A stretch of 64,000 nucleotides of DNA, taken from the NCBI GenBank assembly GCA_021730285.1, contig CP082962.1:1-64000 (forward strand), in the 5' to 3' direction. Source of the stretch: Desulfovibrio sp. JY. GTDB lineage: Bacteria > Desulfobacterota > Desulfovibrionia > Desulfovibrionales > Desulfovibrionaceae. Shown piece by piece: positions 44,226 through 53,255 of this stretch. How positions within the stretch are numbered: position 1 is the first letter of the stretch; every line of letters begins with the position of its first letter. The notes under the pieces are model-generated. The model worked only from the letters and a program-made list of their open reading frames with translations, was not told the DNA's origin and did no database searches. The position numbers were made by a program, and so were the translations under genes.

Positions 44226-46190
44226 ATGGAACGCACCATCTATCCCCCCCTGTCCCAGGACCACATGGACAACATCACCTTGCAGTGGCGGCGCTTCCAG
44301 GCCGACGCCCCGGTCGATCCGGAAATGGTGCGGCCCATGATCCATGCCTCGTGGCAACGCTGCCGCCAGGAAAAGCTTCCGGCCGACGACATGCCGCTTT
44401 GCCCCATCGACGCCACGGCGCTCGCCCTGGCCACGTCCCGAAACCGCGACCTGGTGGAAAGCGCCAAGCACCTCATGGACAAGCTCGTGCTGTCCATCCA
44501 CATGTCCAAAAGCGTGGTGACCCTGGTCGACACCGACGGGCTGGTGCTGCACGCCTCGGCCACGAGCCAGGACCTGGAGAACGTGCCCTACGGCGTGCCG
44601 GGGCGGCGCTGCGACGAGAAAACCATAGGCACCAACGGCATGGGCCTTTGCATCATCGAAAAACGGCCCGTCCACGTCATCGCCTCGGAGCACTACAACG
44701 CCTCGCTGCATTACCTGAGCTGCGCCGCCGCGCCCATCCGGGGCGTCGGCGGAGAACTTATCGGGGCGCTCAATCTGGCCATCAACACCGAGAACTTCCA
44801 CCAGCACACCCTGGGGCTGGTGGAAGCGGCCGCCCACGCCATCGAGGAACACCTGCGGCTGCGCAGCCTGGTGCGCAACCAGAAGGTCATCCTGGAACTG
44901 CTCGACGACGGCGTCGTCGTGCTCGGCGGCGACGGGGCCATCGCCAGCATCAACCGGCAGGCCTGCGACATGCTCGGCCTGGACGACAGCCAGGCGGTCG
45001 GCGGCAACATTCGAAACTTCCTGGCCGACAGCGCGGTCCTGGATTCCATCCTGACCTGCCGCACGCCCTTCTACGACCGGGAGATCACATTTCAACTCAA
45101 AGCCGGCAGGCTGTCGTGCGCCCTTTCCTGCGCGCCGTTCGGCGATCTCGGCGTGATTCTGACCCTGCGCGAAGCCCGGCGCATGCGCAAATACGCCGCC
45201 CGGGTGGCCGGGGCCAAGGCGGTCTATACCTTCGAAAATATCGTGGGCAACGCCGCGCCCCTGCACGAGGCCCTGCGCCTGGCCCGCGTGGCCTCGGGCA
45301 GCGAGGCCACGACGCTTCTGCTCGGCGAATCCGGCACCGGCAAGGAACTTTTCGCCCAGGCCATCCACAACGCCAGCAGCCGGCGCAAGGGCCCCTTCGT
45401 GGTGGTCAACTGCGGCGCGTTGCCGCGAAACCTGGTGCAAAGCGAGCTGTTCGGCTACGTGGCCGGGGCGTTCTCCGGGGCGCTCAAGGAAGGCAGCCCC
45501 GGCAAGTTCGAGCTGGCCGACGGCGGTACGCTCTTTCTCGACGAGATCGGGGAAATGCCGCTCGAAGCCCAGGTGAGCCTCTTGCGCCTGCTCCAGGAAA
45601 GCGAGGTCACGCGCCTTGGCGGCCAGCAGGCCAAGCGCATCGACGTGCGCATCATCGCCGCCACCAACAAGGACCTGCCCACGGCCGTGCGCGACAAGGC
45701 CTTTCGCGGCGACCTCTATTACCGCCTCAACGTGCTCACCATCAGCATTCCCCCCCTGCGCCAGCGCCCGGGCGACGTGGCGCTTCTGGCCCGGGGCTTT
45801 CTGGAAAAGTTCGCCGCCACCCTGCGCAAAAAACAGGTCCGCATTTCCCGGGAAGCCCTGGACGCCCTGGAAGCCTACCCCTGGCCGGGCAATGTCCGGG
45901 AACTCGAGAACTGCATCGAGCGGCTGGTCAACATCGCCCCAAGCGACTGCATCGACATCGCCGACCTGCCCCAGAACATCTGGGCCGACATGGCCCGCGG
46001 GCCGCGCGGCAAGTCCGGCGAAGCCTCCATGTCCCTCAAGCGCGTCCAAAGAGCCCTGATCCTCGAAACGTTGCGCGAAACCGGCGGCAACTTCCGCCGC
46101 ACCTCCTCCATCCTCAACATCTCCCGCACCACGCTTTATACCAAGCTCAAGCAGTACGGCATCGCGGCGGACACCTTTCGGGTGTCGTAG
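44226..46190 (+). CDS. sigma-54-dependent activator with GAF domain (AcoR-like)
   Basis: A 654-residue enhancer-binding protein. The N-terminal GAF sensor region at about 60-220 contains [18 protein letters not shown]-like stretch follows near 225-320. The AAA+ domain has Walker [10 protein letters not shown] near 375, the sigma-54 contact loop GAFSGA (usually GAFTGA), Walker [14 protein letters not shown] near 437 and [11 protein letters not shown] near 555. A Fis-type helix-turn-helix closes it ([22 protein letters not shown]). AcoR-type activators often control alcohol or acetoin catabolism, and an alcohol dehydrogenase with a sigma-54 promoter follows. AGGAAG lies seven bases before ATG. 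Confidence 0.92.
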   Translation: MERTIYPPLSQDHMDNITLQWRRFQADAPVDPEMVRPMIHASWQRCRQEKLPADDMPLCPIDATALALATSRNRDLVESAKHLMDKLVLSIHMSKSVVTLVDTDGLVLHASATSQDLENVPYGVPGRRCDEKTIGTNGMGLCIIEKRPVHVIASEHYNASLHYLSCAAAPIRGVGGELIGALNLAINTENFHQHTLGLVEAAAHAIEEHLRLRSLVRNQKVILELLDDGVVVLGGDGAIASINRQACDMLGLDDSQAVGGNIRNFLADSAVLDSILTCRTPFYDREITFQLKAGRLSCALSCAPFGDLGVILTLREARRMRKYAARVAGAKAVYTFENIVGNAAPLHEALRLARVASGSEATTLLLGESGTGKELFAQAIHNASSRRKGPFVVVNCGALPRNLVQSELFGYVAGAFSGALKEGSPGKFELADGGTLFLDEIGEMPLEAQVSLLRLLQESEVTRLGGQQAKRIDVRIIAATNKDLPTAVRDKAFRGDLYYRLNVLTISIPPLRQRPGDVALLARGFLEKFAATLRKKQVRISREALDALEAYPWPGNVRELENCIERLVNIAPSDCIDIADLPQNIWADMARGPRGKSGEASMSLKRVQRALILETLRETGGNFRRTSSILNISRTTLYTKLKQYGIAADTFRVS

Positions 46191-46220
46191 GGAGGGGGAG
46201 AGGAGGCGCCTCCGGCGGCC

Positions 46221-46282
46221 AGGGGGAAACTTTTTGAAAAAAGTTTCCCCCTGGACCCCCTTCAAAAACTTTCAATGGGGTT
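46221..46282 (+). terminator. hairpin element, copy C (downstream of the sigma-54 activator)
   Basis: AGGGGGAAACTTTTT (46221-46235) pairs with AAAAAGTTTCCCCCT (46238-46252), followed by GGACCCCCTTCAAAAACTTTCAATGGGGTT. The flank matches copy A (25875-25905) closely. It lies 30 bases after a stop codon, in the gene's direction, as copies A and B do. Confidence 0.75.
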
Positions 46283-46463
46283 AAGGGGTGGAGCTTCACC
46301 CGATATGGTGAGGAAGACTTCTTCATACGGGAAGACAAGAAGCCAGTTCTTGTCCCCTGGGAGTGCGGCGGTCGATTGCATCTTGAGCCAGTGACGGGAT
46401 TGCTCCCCGGACAAGATGCAGTTGGAGCTTCCCGCCCGGCGGGCCTGTACCGCAACGGTTGTT

Positions 46464-46598
46464 CCCCGGGCATGAGGCCTACGACCAGGGTCGGCGGATG
46501 CGAAAGAAATGGCCCCCGAGCATGAGACTTACGACCAGGGCCGGTGGATTTGAACGGGATTCCCCGAGTATGAGACAGACAACCAGGGCCGGCGGGGG
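46464..46598. repeat. three direct copies of a ~37-base unit
   Basis: Copies start at 46464, 46514 and 46562. The shared core is CCCCG(G/A)G(C/T)ATGAG, then ACCAGGG(T/C)CGG(C/T)GG. Spacing is 50 and 48 bases. They are not CRISPR-like: copies differ from one another and gaps are about 12 bases. Origin unknown. Confidence 0.75.
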
Positions 46599-46668
46599 GC
46601 GGGACGGGCGCGAAGGCGTATTCTTCAAATATGCGCCGCACGCGGCCGCACCGCCCCCCCCCGGCCCG

Positions 46669-46718
46669 TAGCCAGCCAGCCAGTCAGTCAGTCAGTCAGC
46701 TAGCTAGTCAGGCAGGCA
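46669..46718. repeat. tetranucleotide microsatellite
   Basis: Runs of AGCC, AGTC and AGCT-type units: GCCAGCCAGC, then CAGTCAGTCAGTCAGTCAG, then CTAGCTAGTCAGGCAGGCA. It lies about 105 bases upstream of the operator palindromes. Confidence 0.8.
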
Positions 46719-46824
46719 TCCGTCTCCGGCCCGCCCGGACCACCGTCCGCTGCTTCCGTCTTTCGCCCCCGGCCCCTCCTCCGGCACCCCTCCCCGGTTG
46801 TCCACTCCGGTGTTCAGCCTGAAA

Positions 46825-46858
46825 ACATGTCAAGCTGACATGTCCAGTTTCCGGACAT
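46825..46858 (+). promoter_or_regulatory. tandem palindromic activator sites (UAS) for the alcohol dehydrogenase
   Basis: ACATGTCA-AGC-TGACATGT (46825-46843) is a perfect inverted repeat; overlapping it, ATGTCC-N7-GGACAT (46840-46858) is a second. They lie about 100 bases upstream of the -24/-12 promoter, the usual place for a sigma-54 activator to bind, and the activator gene is the preceding gene. Confidence 0.65.
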
Positions 46859-46942
46859 AGCCTTCTTTCGCCGCGCCATCCTCAAAAACGCATCTATTTG
46901 AATTTACACATACAAATAGACAGTCCAGGCCGCAAGCAAGGA

Positions 46943-46958
46943 TGGTCCGCCTTTTGCT
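46943..46958 (+). promoter_or_regulatory. sigma-54 (-24/-12) promoter of the alcohol dehydrogenase gene
   Basis: TGGTCCGCCTTTTGCT has TGG and TTGCT with exact GG-N10-GC spacing. It is about 250 bases before the ATG, leaving a long leader. Confidence 0.7.
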
Positions 46959-47206
46959 CATGAATCGTGACTGAAGGGAAGGATGTCGCGCACACGCAAA
47001 ACGCGGCTTTTCGGAGCGATGCACTCTCCGTTGCGGCTTAAGCGGGGGGGTAAACGCTATGCATCGCGACCGGAAAGCGACGGTGCCGCCGGAACGTGAC
47101 AGCCGTATACACAACGCTTCGCCTCCGGAAAAAGGGGTCACCACGACCGGACGTGAAAGCGGCCCTGCAGCAACGACAAACAAAACCACCAACTTCGGAG
47201 GACGTC

Positions 47207-48388
47207 ATGGCAGTTCAGGAACAAGTCTACGGTTTCTTCATCCCCAGCGTGACGTTGATCGGCATTGGCGCAGCCAAACAGATTCCCGATAAGATCAAGG
47301 CTCTCGGCGGCAGCAAGCCGCTTCTGGTCACGGACAAGGGCGTTGTGGCCGCCGGCATCTGCAAGCAGGTGACCGACCTTCTCGACGCCGCTTCCATGCC
47401 CTACGTCATCTATGACGAGACCGTGCCCAACCCCACGGATAAAAACGTCGCCGACGGCGTCGCCATCTACAAGAAAAACGGCTGCGACAGCCTCATCACC
47501 CTGGGCGGCGGCTCGTCCCACGACTGCGGCAAGGGCATTGGGCTGATCATTTCCAACGGCGGCCAGATCCACGACTACGAAGGCATCGACAAGGCCACCA
47601 AGCCGCTGATGCCCTACCTGGCCGTCAACACCACCGCCGGCACGGGTTCGGAAATGACCCGGTTCGCGGTCATCACCGACACCTCCCGCCATGTGAAGAT
47701 GGCCATCGCCGACTGGCGCATCACCGCAGGCATCGCCATCGACGACCCGGTGCTCATGGTTGGCATGCCCCCGGCGCTGACCGCCGCCACGGGCATGGAC
47801 GCCCTGACCCACTCGGTGGAAGCCTACGTCTCCACCATCGCCAACCCCATGACCGACGCCTGCGCCGTGGAGTCGATCAAGCTGGTCTTCAAGTACCTGC
47901 GCAAGGCCGTGGCCAACGGCCAGGATCTGGAAGCCCGCGAAGGCATGTGCTTCGCCCAGTACCTCGGCGGCATGGCGTTTAACAACGCGAGCCTCGGCTA
48001 CGTCCACGCCATGGCCCACCAGCTGGGCGGCTTCTACAACCTGCCCCACGGCGAATGCAACGCGCTGCTGTTGCCCCATGTCGAGCAGTTCAACCTGATC
48101 GCCAAGGTCGAGAAGTTCGCCGAAATGGCGCGCATCATGGGCGAGAACACGGACGGCATGTCGCCGCGCGACGCCGCCGAACTGGCGCTCAAGGCCATCC
48201 GCCAGCTGTCGACCGACGTCGGCATTCCGGCCACCCTGGTCGAGCTTGGCAAGCGCTACGGCAAGGACGTCAAGGCCAGCGACATTCCGACCATGACCGC
48301 CAATGCCCAGAAGGACATCTGCAAGTTCACCAATCCGCGTTGCGCCACGGATAAGGACGTGGCCGCCATTTACACCGGCGCGCTGTAA
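47207..48388 (+). CDS. iron-containing alcohol dehydrogenase
   Basis: A 393-residue group III NAD(P)-linked alcohol dehydrogenase that interconverts alcohols and aldehydes in the cytoplasm. The Rossmann-type half has LGGGSSHDCGKGIGLI near residue 97 and the phosphate-loop region NTTAGTGSEMTRF near 145. The metal site includes the family aspartate near 195 and histidines in GMDALTHSVEAYVS, GYVHAMAHQLGGFYNLPHGECNA-type positions near 265-280. Length matches Desulfovibrio and DhaT-type enzymes. GGAGG precedes the ATG; a longer frame upstream is ruled out by that site. Controlled by a sigma-54 promoter and probably by the AcoR-like activator. A strong terminator follows. Confidence 0.93.
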   Translation: MAVQEQVYGFFIPSVTLIGIGAAKQIPDKIKALGGSKPLLVTDKGVVAAGICKQVTDLLDAASMPYVIYDETVPNPTDKNVADGVAIYKKNGCDSLITLGGGSSHDCGKGIGLIISNGGQIHDYEGIDKATKPLMPYLAVNTTAGTGSEMTRFAVITDTSRHVKMAIADWRITAGIAIDDPVLMVGMPPALTAATGMDALTHSVEAYVSTIANPMTDACAVESIKLVFKYLRKAVANGQDLEAREGMCFAQYLGGMAFNNASLGYVHAMAHQLGGFYNLPHGECNALLLPHVEQFNLIAKVEKFAEMARIMGENTDGMSPRDAAELALKAIRQLSTDVGIPATLVELGKRYGKDVKASDIPTMTANAQKDICKFTNPRCATDKDVAAIYTGAL

Positions 48389-48401
48389 AAGCCTCCTTCC
48401 C

Positions 48402-48464
48402 GGCGGATTCCGGCGGCCAACCCCGGAATCCGCCGACTCCCCAAATGGCCGGTTTTCCGGCCAT
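48402..48464 (+). terminator. paired hairpins after the alcohol dehydrogenase
   Basis: GGCGGATTCCGG (48402-48413) pairs with CCGGAATCCGCC (48423-48434), 12 bp. A second hairpin, ATGGCCGG-TTTT-CCGGCCAT, follows at 48445-48464. Neither has a clear U-tract. Confidence 0.6.
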
Positions 48465-48610
48465 GCTTTCGACAAAGGGTCCGTCAAAGCGGCAGGCAGC
48501 CGAACCGCCATGGTGCCAACCTACGGAAGATTCTTGCCAAAGCCCGGGCGGGCCCTTTGTCCGGAGCATGCCTCCCCTCCCCCTGCCTCCGTTTCATCCC
48601 CTGCCAAGAA

Positions 48611-48645
48611 AAAAGGCCGGGAGGACTATGTCCTCCCGGCCTTTT
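48611..48645. terminator. bidirectional rho-independent terminator
   Basis: AAAAGGCCGGGAGGAC (48611-48626) pairs perfectly over 16 bp with GTCCTCCCGGCCTTTT (48630-48645) around TAT. It separates the alcohol dehydrogenase from the convergent efflux operon. Confidence 0.88.
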
Positions 48646-48667
48646 GTTGCGCAGCCTCGTGGCGCGA

Positions 48668-51600
48668 TCACGCCTCGCCGTTTGTCGACGTGGCCTTCCT
48701 GCCCGCGAAGAGGTTGGAGACGACCACGAAGAACAGCGGAATGAAGATGAGGTCGATGAAGGTGGCGGAAAGCATGCCGCCGCAAACGGCGGTGCCGATG
48801 GCGTTCATGGCCCCGGCTCCGGCCCCGTTGGCCAGCGCCAGGGGCAGGACGCCGAAGAAGAAGGCCAGGGAGGTCATCATCACCGGGCGAAACCGCACCT
48901 TGACCGCGCCGAGGGTCGCCCGGACGAGCCCTTCGCCATGCCCCATGCGCTCCTTGATGAACTGGATGATGAGGATGGCGTTCTTGGTGGAAAGGCCGAG
49001 GGTGGTCAGAAAGCCGATCTGGAAATACACGTCGTTGGGCAGGCCCCGCATCGACGTGGCCACGATGGCGCCGAGCACGCCGAGCGGCAGCATGAGCATG
49101 TTGACGATGGGGATGGTCCAGCTCTCGTAGAGGGCGGCCACGCACAGGAAGATCACGAAGATGGAAAAGGCGTAGAGAATGGGCCCCTGGGCCGTGGCCA
49201 TGCGTTCCTGATAGGACAGCCCGGTCCAGTCGAAGCCGATGCCCTGGGGCAGCTTGGAGGCAAAGGACTCCATGAGGGCCATGGCCTCGCCGGTGCTGTG
49301 CCCGGGGGCCGGTTCGCCCCAGAGGTTGATGGACGGGAAGGCGTTGTAGCGTTCGAGCTTGGGCGAACCGATGGCCCAGCGGCCCTTGGCGAAGGCCGAG
49401 ACCGGGACCATCTTGCCGGCGGTGTTGCGCACGTAGAGCTTGTTGAGGTCCCTCGGCAACATGCGAAACGGCGCGTCGGCCTGGACGTAGACCTGCTTGA
49501 CCCGGCCGCCCTGGATGAAGTTGTTGACGTAGGAGCTGCCGAAGGCCGCGGCGATGGTCGTGTGGATGGAGTCGATGGGGACGCCGAGCGCCCCGGCCTT
49601 GTCCCAATCCACGTCCAGGTAGTATTCCGGCACGTCCTCCATGCCGTTGGGGCGCACGCGGACCAGCCGCGGATCGTGCCGGGCCATGCCGAGCAGCTGG
49701 TTGCGGGCGGCCATGAGCTTGTCGTGGCCGAGCCCGCCGCGATCCTGCAATTCGAAGTCGAAGCCGGTGGCCATGCCGAGCTCAACCACCGGCGGCGGCG
49801 GAAAAGCAAAGACCTGGGCCCCCTTGATCTGGGAGAACTCCCGCATGGCCCGGGCGGCGATGGCCTTGACCTTGAGGTTGTCTCCCGGGCGCTTGTCCCA
49901 GTCCTTGAGCTTGACGAACCCGAGGGCCATGTTCTGGCCCTGGCCGCCGAAACTGACGCCCGAGATGTCCATGAAGGATTCCACGGCGTCCTTTTCCTTT
50001 TCCAGAAAGTAGCTCCTGACCTTTTGCATGACGGCCTGGGTCTGCTCCAGGGTGCTGGTGCCCGGGGGCAGCGTGGCCTGGACGGTCAGGATGCCCTGGT
50101 CCTCGTCAGGGATGTACGAGGTGGGCATGCGGTGGAACAGATAGCCGACCAGGACCACGATGCCGCAATAGAGGATGAGGTAGCGCGTGGCCTTGGAAAA
50201 GGAATGGCCCACCAGGCCGACATAGGCGGCCCGGACCTTGAAGAAGACGGCGTCGAACCAGCGGAAAAAGGGTCGCAGGAAAAAGACCACGTTCTCCGAC
50301 GATTCATGTCCCTTGGCCACGGGTTTTAAAAACGTCGCGCAAAGGACCGGCGTCAGGATCAAGGCCACCAGCACCGACAGCAGCATGGAGGCGATGATGG
50401 TGATGGAGAACTGGCGGTAGAGCACGCCCGTGGAGCCCTGGAAAAAGGCCATGGGGCCGAAGACCGCCGAGAGCACCAGGCCGATGCCGATAAGCGCGCT
50501 GGTGATCTCGTCCATGGACTTGGCCGTGGCCTGCCGAGGGGAAATCCCCTCCTCGGACATGATGCGCTCCACGTTTTCCACGACCACGATGGCGTCGTCC
50601 ACGAGCAGGCCGATGGCCAGCACCATGGCGAACATGGTCAGCATGTTGATGGAGTAGCCGAAGAAGTTGAGCACGGCGAGGGTGCCCATGAGCACCACCG
50701 GCACGGCGATGGTCGGGATGAGCGTGGCCCGGATATTGCCCATGAAAAGGAACATGATCAGGAATACGAGCACCACGGCCTCGAAGAGCGTCTTGACCAC
50801 CTCGTGGATGGCCACCTTGGTGAAGGGCGTGGTGTCGTAGGGATAGACAACCTTCATGCCATGGGGGAAATAGTGGCTCATTTCCACCATCTTGTCCTTG
50901 ATGGCCTGGGCCGTGGACAAGGCGTTGGCCCCGGACGCCTGCCGGATGGCCATGGCGGCCGAGGGCCTGCCGTTGTGATAGCCCACCACGTCGGAGCGCT
51001 CGGAGCCCAGTTCCGTGCGGCCCACGTCCTTGATGCGCACCATGGAGCCGTCCTGGTTGATCCGCAGCGGGATGTCGGCGAACTGCTGGGGCGTCTGGAG
51101 CAGGTGCTGCACGATGATGGGGGAATTGAGGTGCTGGCCCGGCACGGCCGGCGCGCCGCCGAACTGGCCGGCGGAGACCTCGACGTTGTAGGCGTTGAGC
51201 GCCGAGATGACGTCCCCCATGGTCAGGTTGAAGCTGTGGAGCTTGTCCGGGTCGAGCCAGACGCGCATGGCGTACTGGGTGCCGAAGTTTTCCACCTCGC
51301 CGACCCCGGGCACCCGGGACAGCACCTTTTCCAGGGTGGACTGGGCGTAGTCGCGCAGGTCCTCGCCGCTCATGCTGCCGTCCTCGGAGATGAGCCCGAC
51401 GACGATGAGGTAGTTGCGGGTGGACTTGCTGACCTTGACGCCCGACTGCTGCACCGTCTCGGGCAGGCTGGCCATGGCGAGCTGCAGCTTGTTTTGCACC
51501 TTGGACCAGGCGATGTCCGGGTCGGTGCCCGGGGTGAAGGTCATCTCCAGCCGGGCCTCGCCCGAGGACGAGCTGGAGCCGGTCAGGTACAACATGCCGT

Positions 51601-51820
51601 CGAGGCCGGTCATCTTCTGCTCGATGATCTGGGTGACGGTATTTTCCACCGTCTCGGCCGACGCGCCGGGATAATAGGCCGTGATCGAAATCGACGGCGG
51701 CGCGATGGGCGGATACTGGGCGATGGGCATGCTGTAGATGGAAAGCCCGCCCAGAGAGAGCAAAATGATGGCGATGACCCAGGCAAAGACGGGTCGGTCC
51801 AGAAAAAATTTCGAGAGCAT
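48668..51820 (-). CDS. acrB: RND efflux pump inner-membrane transporter (AcrB/MexB family)
   Basis: A 1,050-residue proton-driven drug exporter. The first helix (FAWVIAIILLSLGGLSIY, about 12-30) and the large periplasmic porter loops are present. TM4 carries the proton-relay pair in AIGLLVDDAIVVVENV near residue 405, and repeated TMs end with IIQFIKE / FGVLPLALANGAG near 950-985. Length and motifs match HAE-1 pumps. The start overlaps the stop of the adaptor gene by one base (TAATG). No outer-membrane channel gene follows, so the pump must borrow a TolC-like protein from elsewhere. Confidence 0.95.
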   Translation of the reverse strand: MLSKFFLDRPVFAWVIAIILLSLGGLSIYSMPIAQYPPIAPPSISITAYYPGASAETVENTVTQIIEQKMTGLDGMLYLTGSSSSSGEARLEMTFTPGTDPDIAWSKVQNKLQLAMASLPETVQQSGVKVSKSTRNYLIVVGLISEDGSMSGEDLRDYAQSTLEKVLSRVPGVGEVENFGTQYAMRVWLDPDKLHSFNLTMGDVISALNAYNVEVSAGQFGGAPAVPGQHLNSPIIVQHLLQTPQQFADIPLRINQDGSMVRIKDVGRTELGSERSDVVGYHNGRPSAAMAIRQASGANALSTAQAIKDKMVEMSHYFPHGMKVVYPYDTTPFTKVAIHEVVKTLFEAVVLVFLIMFLFMGNIRATLIPTIAVPVVLMGTLAVLNFFGYSINMLTMFAMVLAIGLLVDDAIVVVENVERIMSEEGISPRQATAKSMDEITSALIGIGLVLSAVFGPMAFFQGSTGVLYRQFSITIIASMLLSVLVALILTPVLCATFLKPVAKGHESSENVVFFLRPFFRWFDAVFFKVRAAYVGLVGHSFSKATRYLILYCGIVVLVGYLFHRMPTSYIPDEDQGILTVQATLPPGTSTLEQTQAVMQKVRSYFLEKEKDAVESFMDISGVSFGGQGQNMALGFVKLKDWDKRPGDNLKVKAIAARAMREFSQIKGAQVFAFPPPPVVELGMATGFDFELQDRGGLGHDKLMAARNQLLGMARHDPRLVRVRPNGMEDVPEYYLDVDWDKAGALGVPIDSIHTTIAAAFGSSYVNNFIQGGRVKQVYVQADAPFRMLPRDLNKLYVRNTAGKMVPVSAFAKGRWAIGSPKLERYNAFPSINLWGEPAPGHSTGEAMALMESFASKLPQGIGFDWTGLSYQERMATAQGPILYAFSIFVIFLCVAALYESWTIPIVNMLMLPLGVLGAIVATSMRGLPNDVYFQIGFLTTLGLSTKNAILIIQFIKERMGHGEGLVRATLGAVKVRFRPVMMTSLAFFFGVLPLALANGAGAGAMNAIGTAVCGGMLSATFIDLIFIPLFFVVVSNLFAGRKATSTNGEA

Positions 51821-53040
51821 TACTTGCCCCCCGCATCCTTTTTCGCAGGTTTGGCCTCGGCCTTGGCTGCCGGGGCGTCCCCCTTGGGCTTCTGGTCAAG
51901 CTCCGTGGCCTTGACCACGGTTCCCGGGCGCAGCATCTGCAAACCCTCGACGATCACCCTGTCGCCCGGGGCCAGGCCCTTGTCCACGAGCCAATCGCTG
52001 CCGATGGCCCGATCCAGGGTCAGCATCCGCAACTCGACCTTGCTTTCCTTGTCGACGATCAGGGCATAGGGCTGGCCCTTGGCGTTGCGGGACACCCCCT
52101 GCTGGGGCACGAGGAGGCCCTCGGGATTGACGCCTTCGGTGATCACCGCCCGCACGAACATGCCCGGCAGGATCTCGCCCTTGGGGTTGGGGAAGATCAG
52201 GCGCAGGATGACCGAGCCGGTGGTGGGATCGACCGTCACGTCGCTGAATTGCAGCGTGCCGTCCAAGGAATACGGCATCCCGTTCTCCTGGATGAGCCGC
52301 ACCTTTTCGTGGCCCTTGGCCTTCGGATCGATGAGGCCTTCCTTGAACCGGGCCTTCATGCGCAGCATCTCGGCCGTGGATTGGGGCACGTCCACGTAAA
52401 TGGGGTCCAACTGCTGGATGGTGGCCAGGGCTGTGGACTGGTAGGCGGTCACGATGGCCCCGTCGGTCACGCTCGACTTGCCGATGCGGCCGGAGATAGG
52501 CGCGGTCACCTTGGTGTAGCCCAGATTGATGCGGGCCGTTTGCACCCGGGCCTCCAGGGAGGTGATGCTGGCCCGCACCTGGTCGAGGTTGGAGGCCGCG
52601 TCGTCGTAGTCCTGCTGGCTAAGCGCACTGTTGGCCACCAGGGACTTGTAGCGCTCGGCCCGCAGCTTCGTCGTCGGCAGCTTGGCCTTGGCCTCGGCCA
52701 GGGCGGCCTGGGCGTTGTCGAGCTCGGCCTGGAAAGGGGCGGGATCGATCTGGTAGAGGACCTGTCCTTCCTTGACGTTGCTGCCCTCCGTGAACAGGCG
52801 TTTTTCAATGAGCCCGTTCACGCGCGGCCGGATCTCGGCCACCCGGAAGGCGGAGGTGCGCCCCGACAGTTCCGTGGCAAGCGAAACCTCGTGCGGTGCC
52901 AGCGTCACGGTGGACACGGCGGGCATGGGGCGCTGCTGCGGCATGGCCGACTTGTCGTTACTGCAGCCGACAAGCAGAAAAAGAGAAACACAGGCCACGA
53001 GCGTCAGTTTGTACGAAGAGAAACTTCCAAGGCGCTGCAT
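51820..53040 (-). CDS. acrA: RND efflux membrane fusion lipoprotein (AcrA family)
   Basis: A 406-residue periplasmic adaptor. The N-terminal signal ends in a lipobox (FLLVGC, Cys near residue 26), so it is lipid-anchored to the inner membrane. Then come RVAEIRPRVNGLIEKRLF (first lipoyl half), an alpha-hairpin near 100-170, TKVTAPISGRIGKS (second lipoyl half near 178) and beta-barrel/membrane-proximal domains. A Lys/Ala-rich tail ends the protein. Cotranscribed with the pump; the TetR gene lies 215 bases upstream on the same strand. Confidence 0.94.
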   Translation of the reverse strand: MQRLGSFSSYKLTLVACVSLFLLVGCSNDKSAMPQQRPMPAVSTVTLAPHEVSLATELSGRTSAFRVAEIRPRVNGLIEKRLFTEGSNVKEGQVLYQIDPAPFQAELDNAQAALAEAKAKLPTTKLRAERYKSLVANSALSQQDYDDAASNLDQVRASITSLEARVQTARINLGYTKVTAPISGRIGKSSVTDGAIVTAYQSTALATIQQLDPIYVDVPQSTAEMLRMKARFKEGLIDPKAKGHEKVRLIQENGMPYSLDGTLQFSDVTVDPTTGSVILRLIFPNPKGEILPGMFVRAVITEGVNPEGLLVPQQGVSRNAKGQPYALIVDKESKVELRMLTLDRAIGSDWLVDKGLAPGDRVIVEGLQMLRPGTVVKATELDQKPKGDAPAAKAEAKPAKKDAGGK

Positions 53041-53164
53041 CAGGGACCTCCGACTGTGCTACTTCAGATGAGTCGTAACGAAAACGCACGTTATGCATCT
53101 CCAACCTTGCCCGGCGATGCTGCCAAGCATCCGGGATGCCCGTTTGGCACTGGCTGGGGAGAAT

Positions 53165-53245
53165 CTTTCCGGCGAACGCATGTGTATAATTACAATATTA
53201 ACAACATTTTTATAAAAAAAATTCTTGTATCATGAAAATGATACG
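53165..53245 (-). promoter_or_regulatory. AT-rich control region of the efflux operon with an 18-bp palindrome
   Basis: GTATCAT-GAAA-ATGATAC (53227-53244) is a perfect inverted repeat followed (minus strand) by a long T-run. It could terminate the TetR transcript or serve as an operator for the acrA promoter that must lie in this AT-rich stretch. Confidence 0.5.
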
Positions 53246-53255
53246 TTTTAAAATA

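Larger units (their letters stand above)
46283..47206. other. long repeat-rich intergenic region before the alcohol dehydrogenase
   Basis: No gene is convincing. It holds, in order: a 9-bp inverted repeat TGCATCTTG/CAAGATGCA (46377-46385, 46412-46420), three 37-base direct repeats (46464-46598), a C-run and tetranucleotide repeat (46655-46718), tandem palindromic operators (46825-46858) and a sigma-54 promoter (46943-46958). Confidence 0.7.

Noticed and set aside
46464-46598. CRISPR-like mini array
   Set aside because: Only three copies, not identical, with gaps of about 12 bases, and no cas genes.
46460-46600. tRNA-like fragment (minus strand GTTCAAATCC)
   Set aside because: The T-stem does not pair and no acceptor or anticodon arm can be built.
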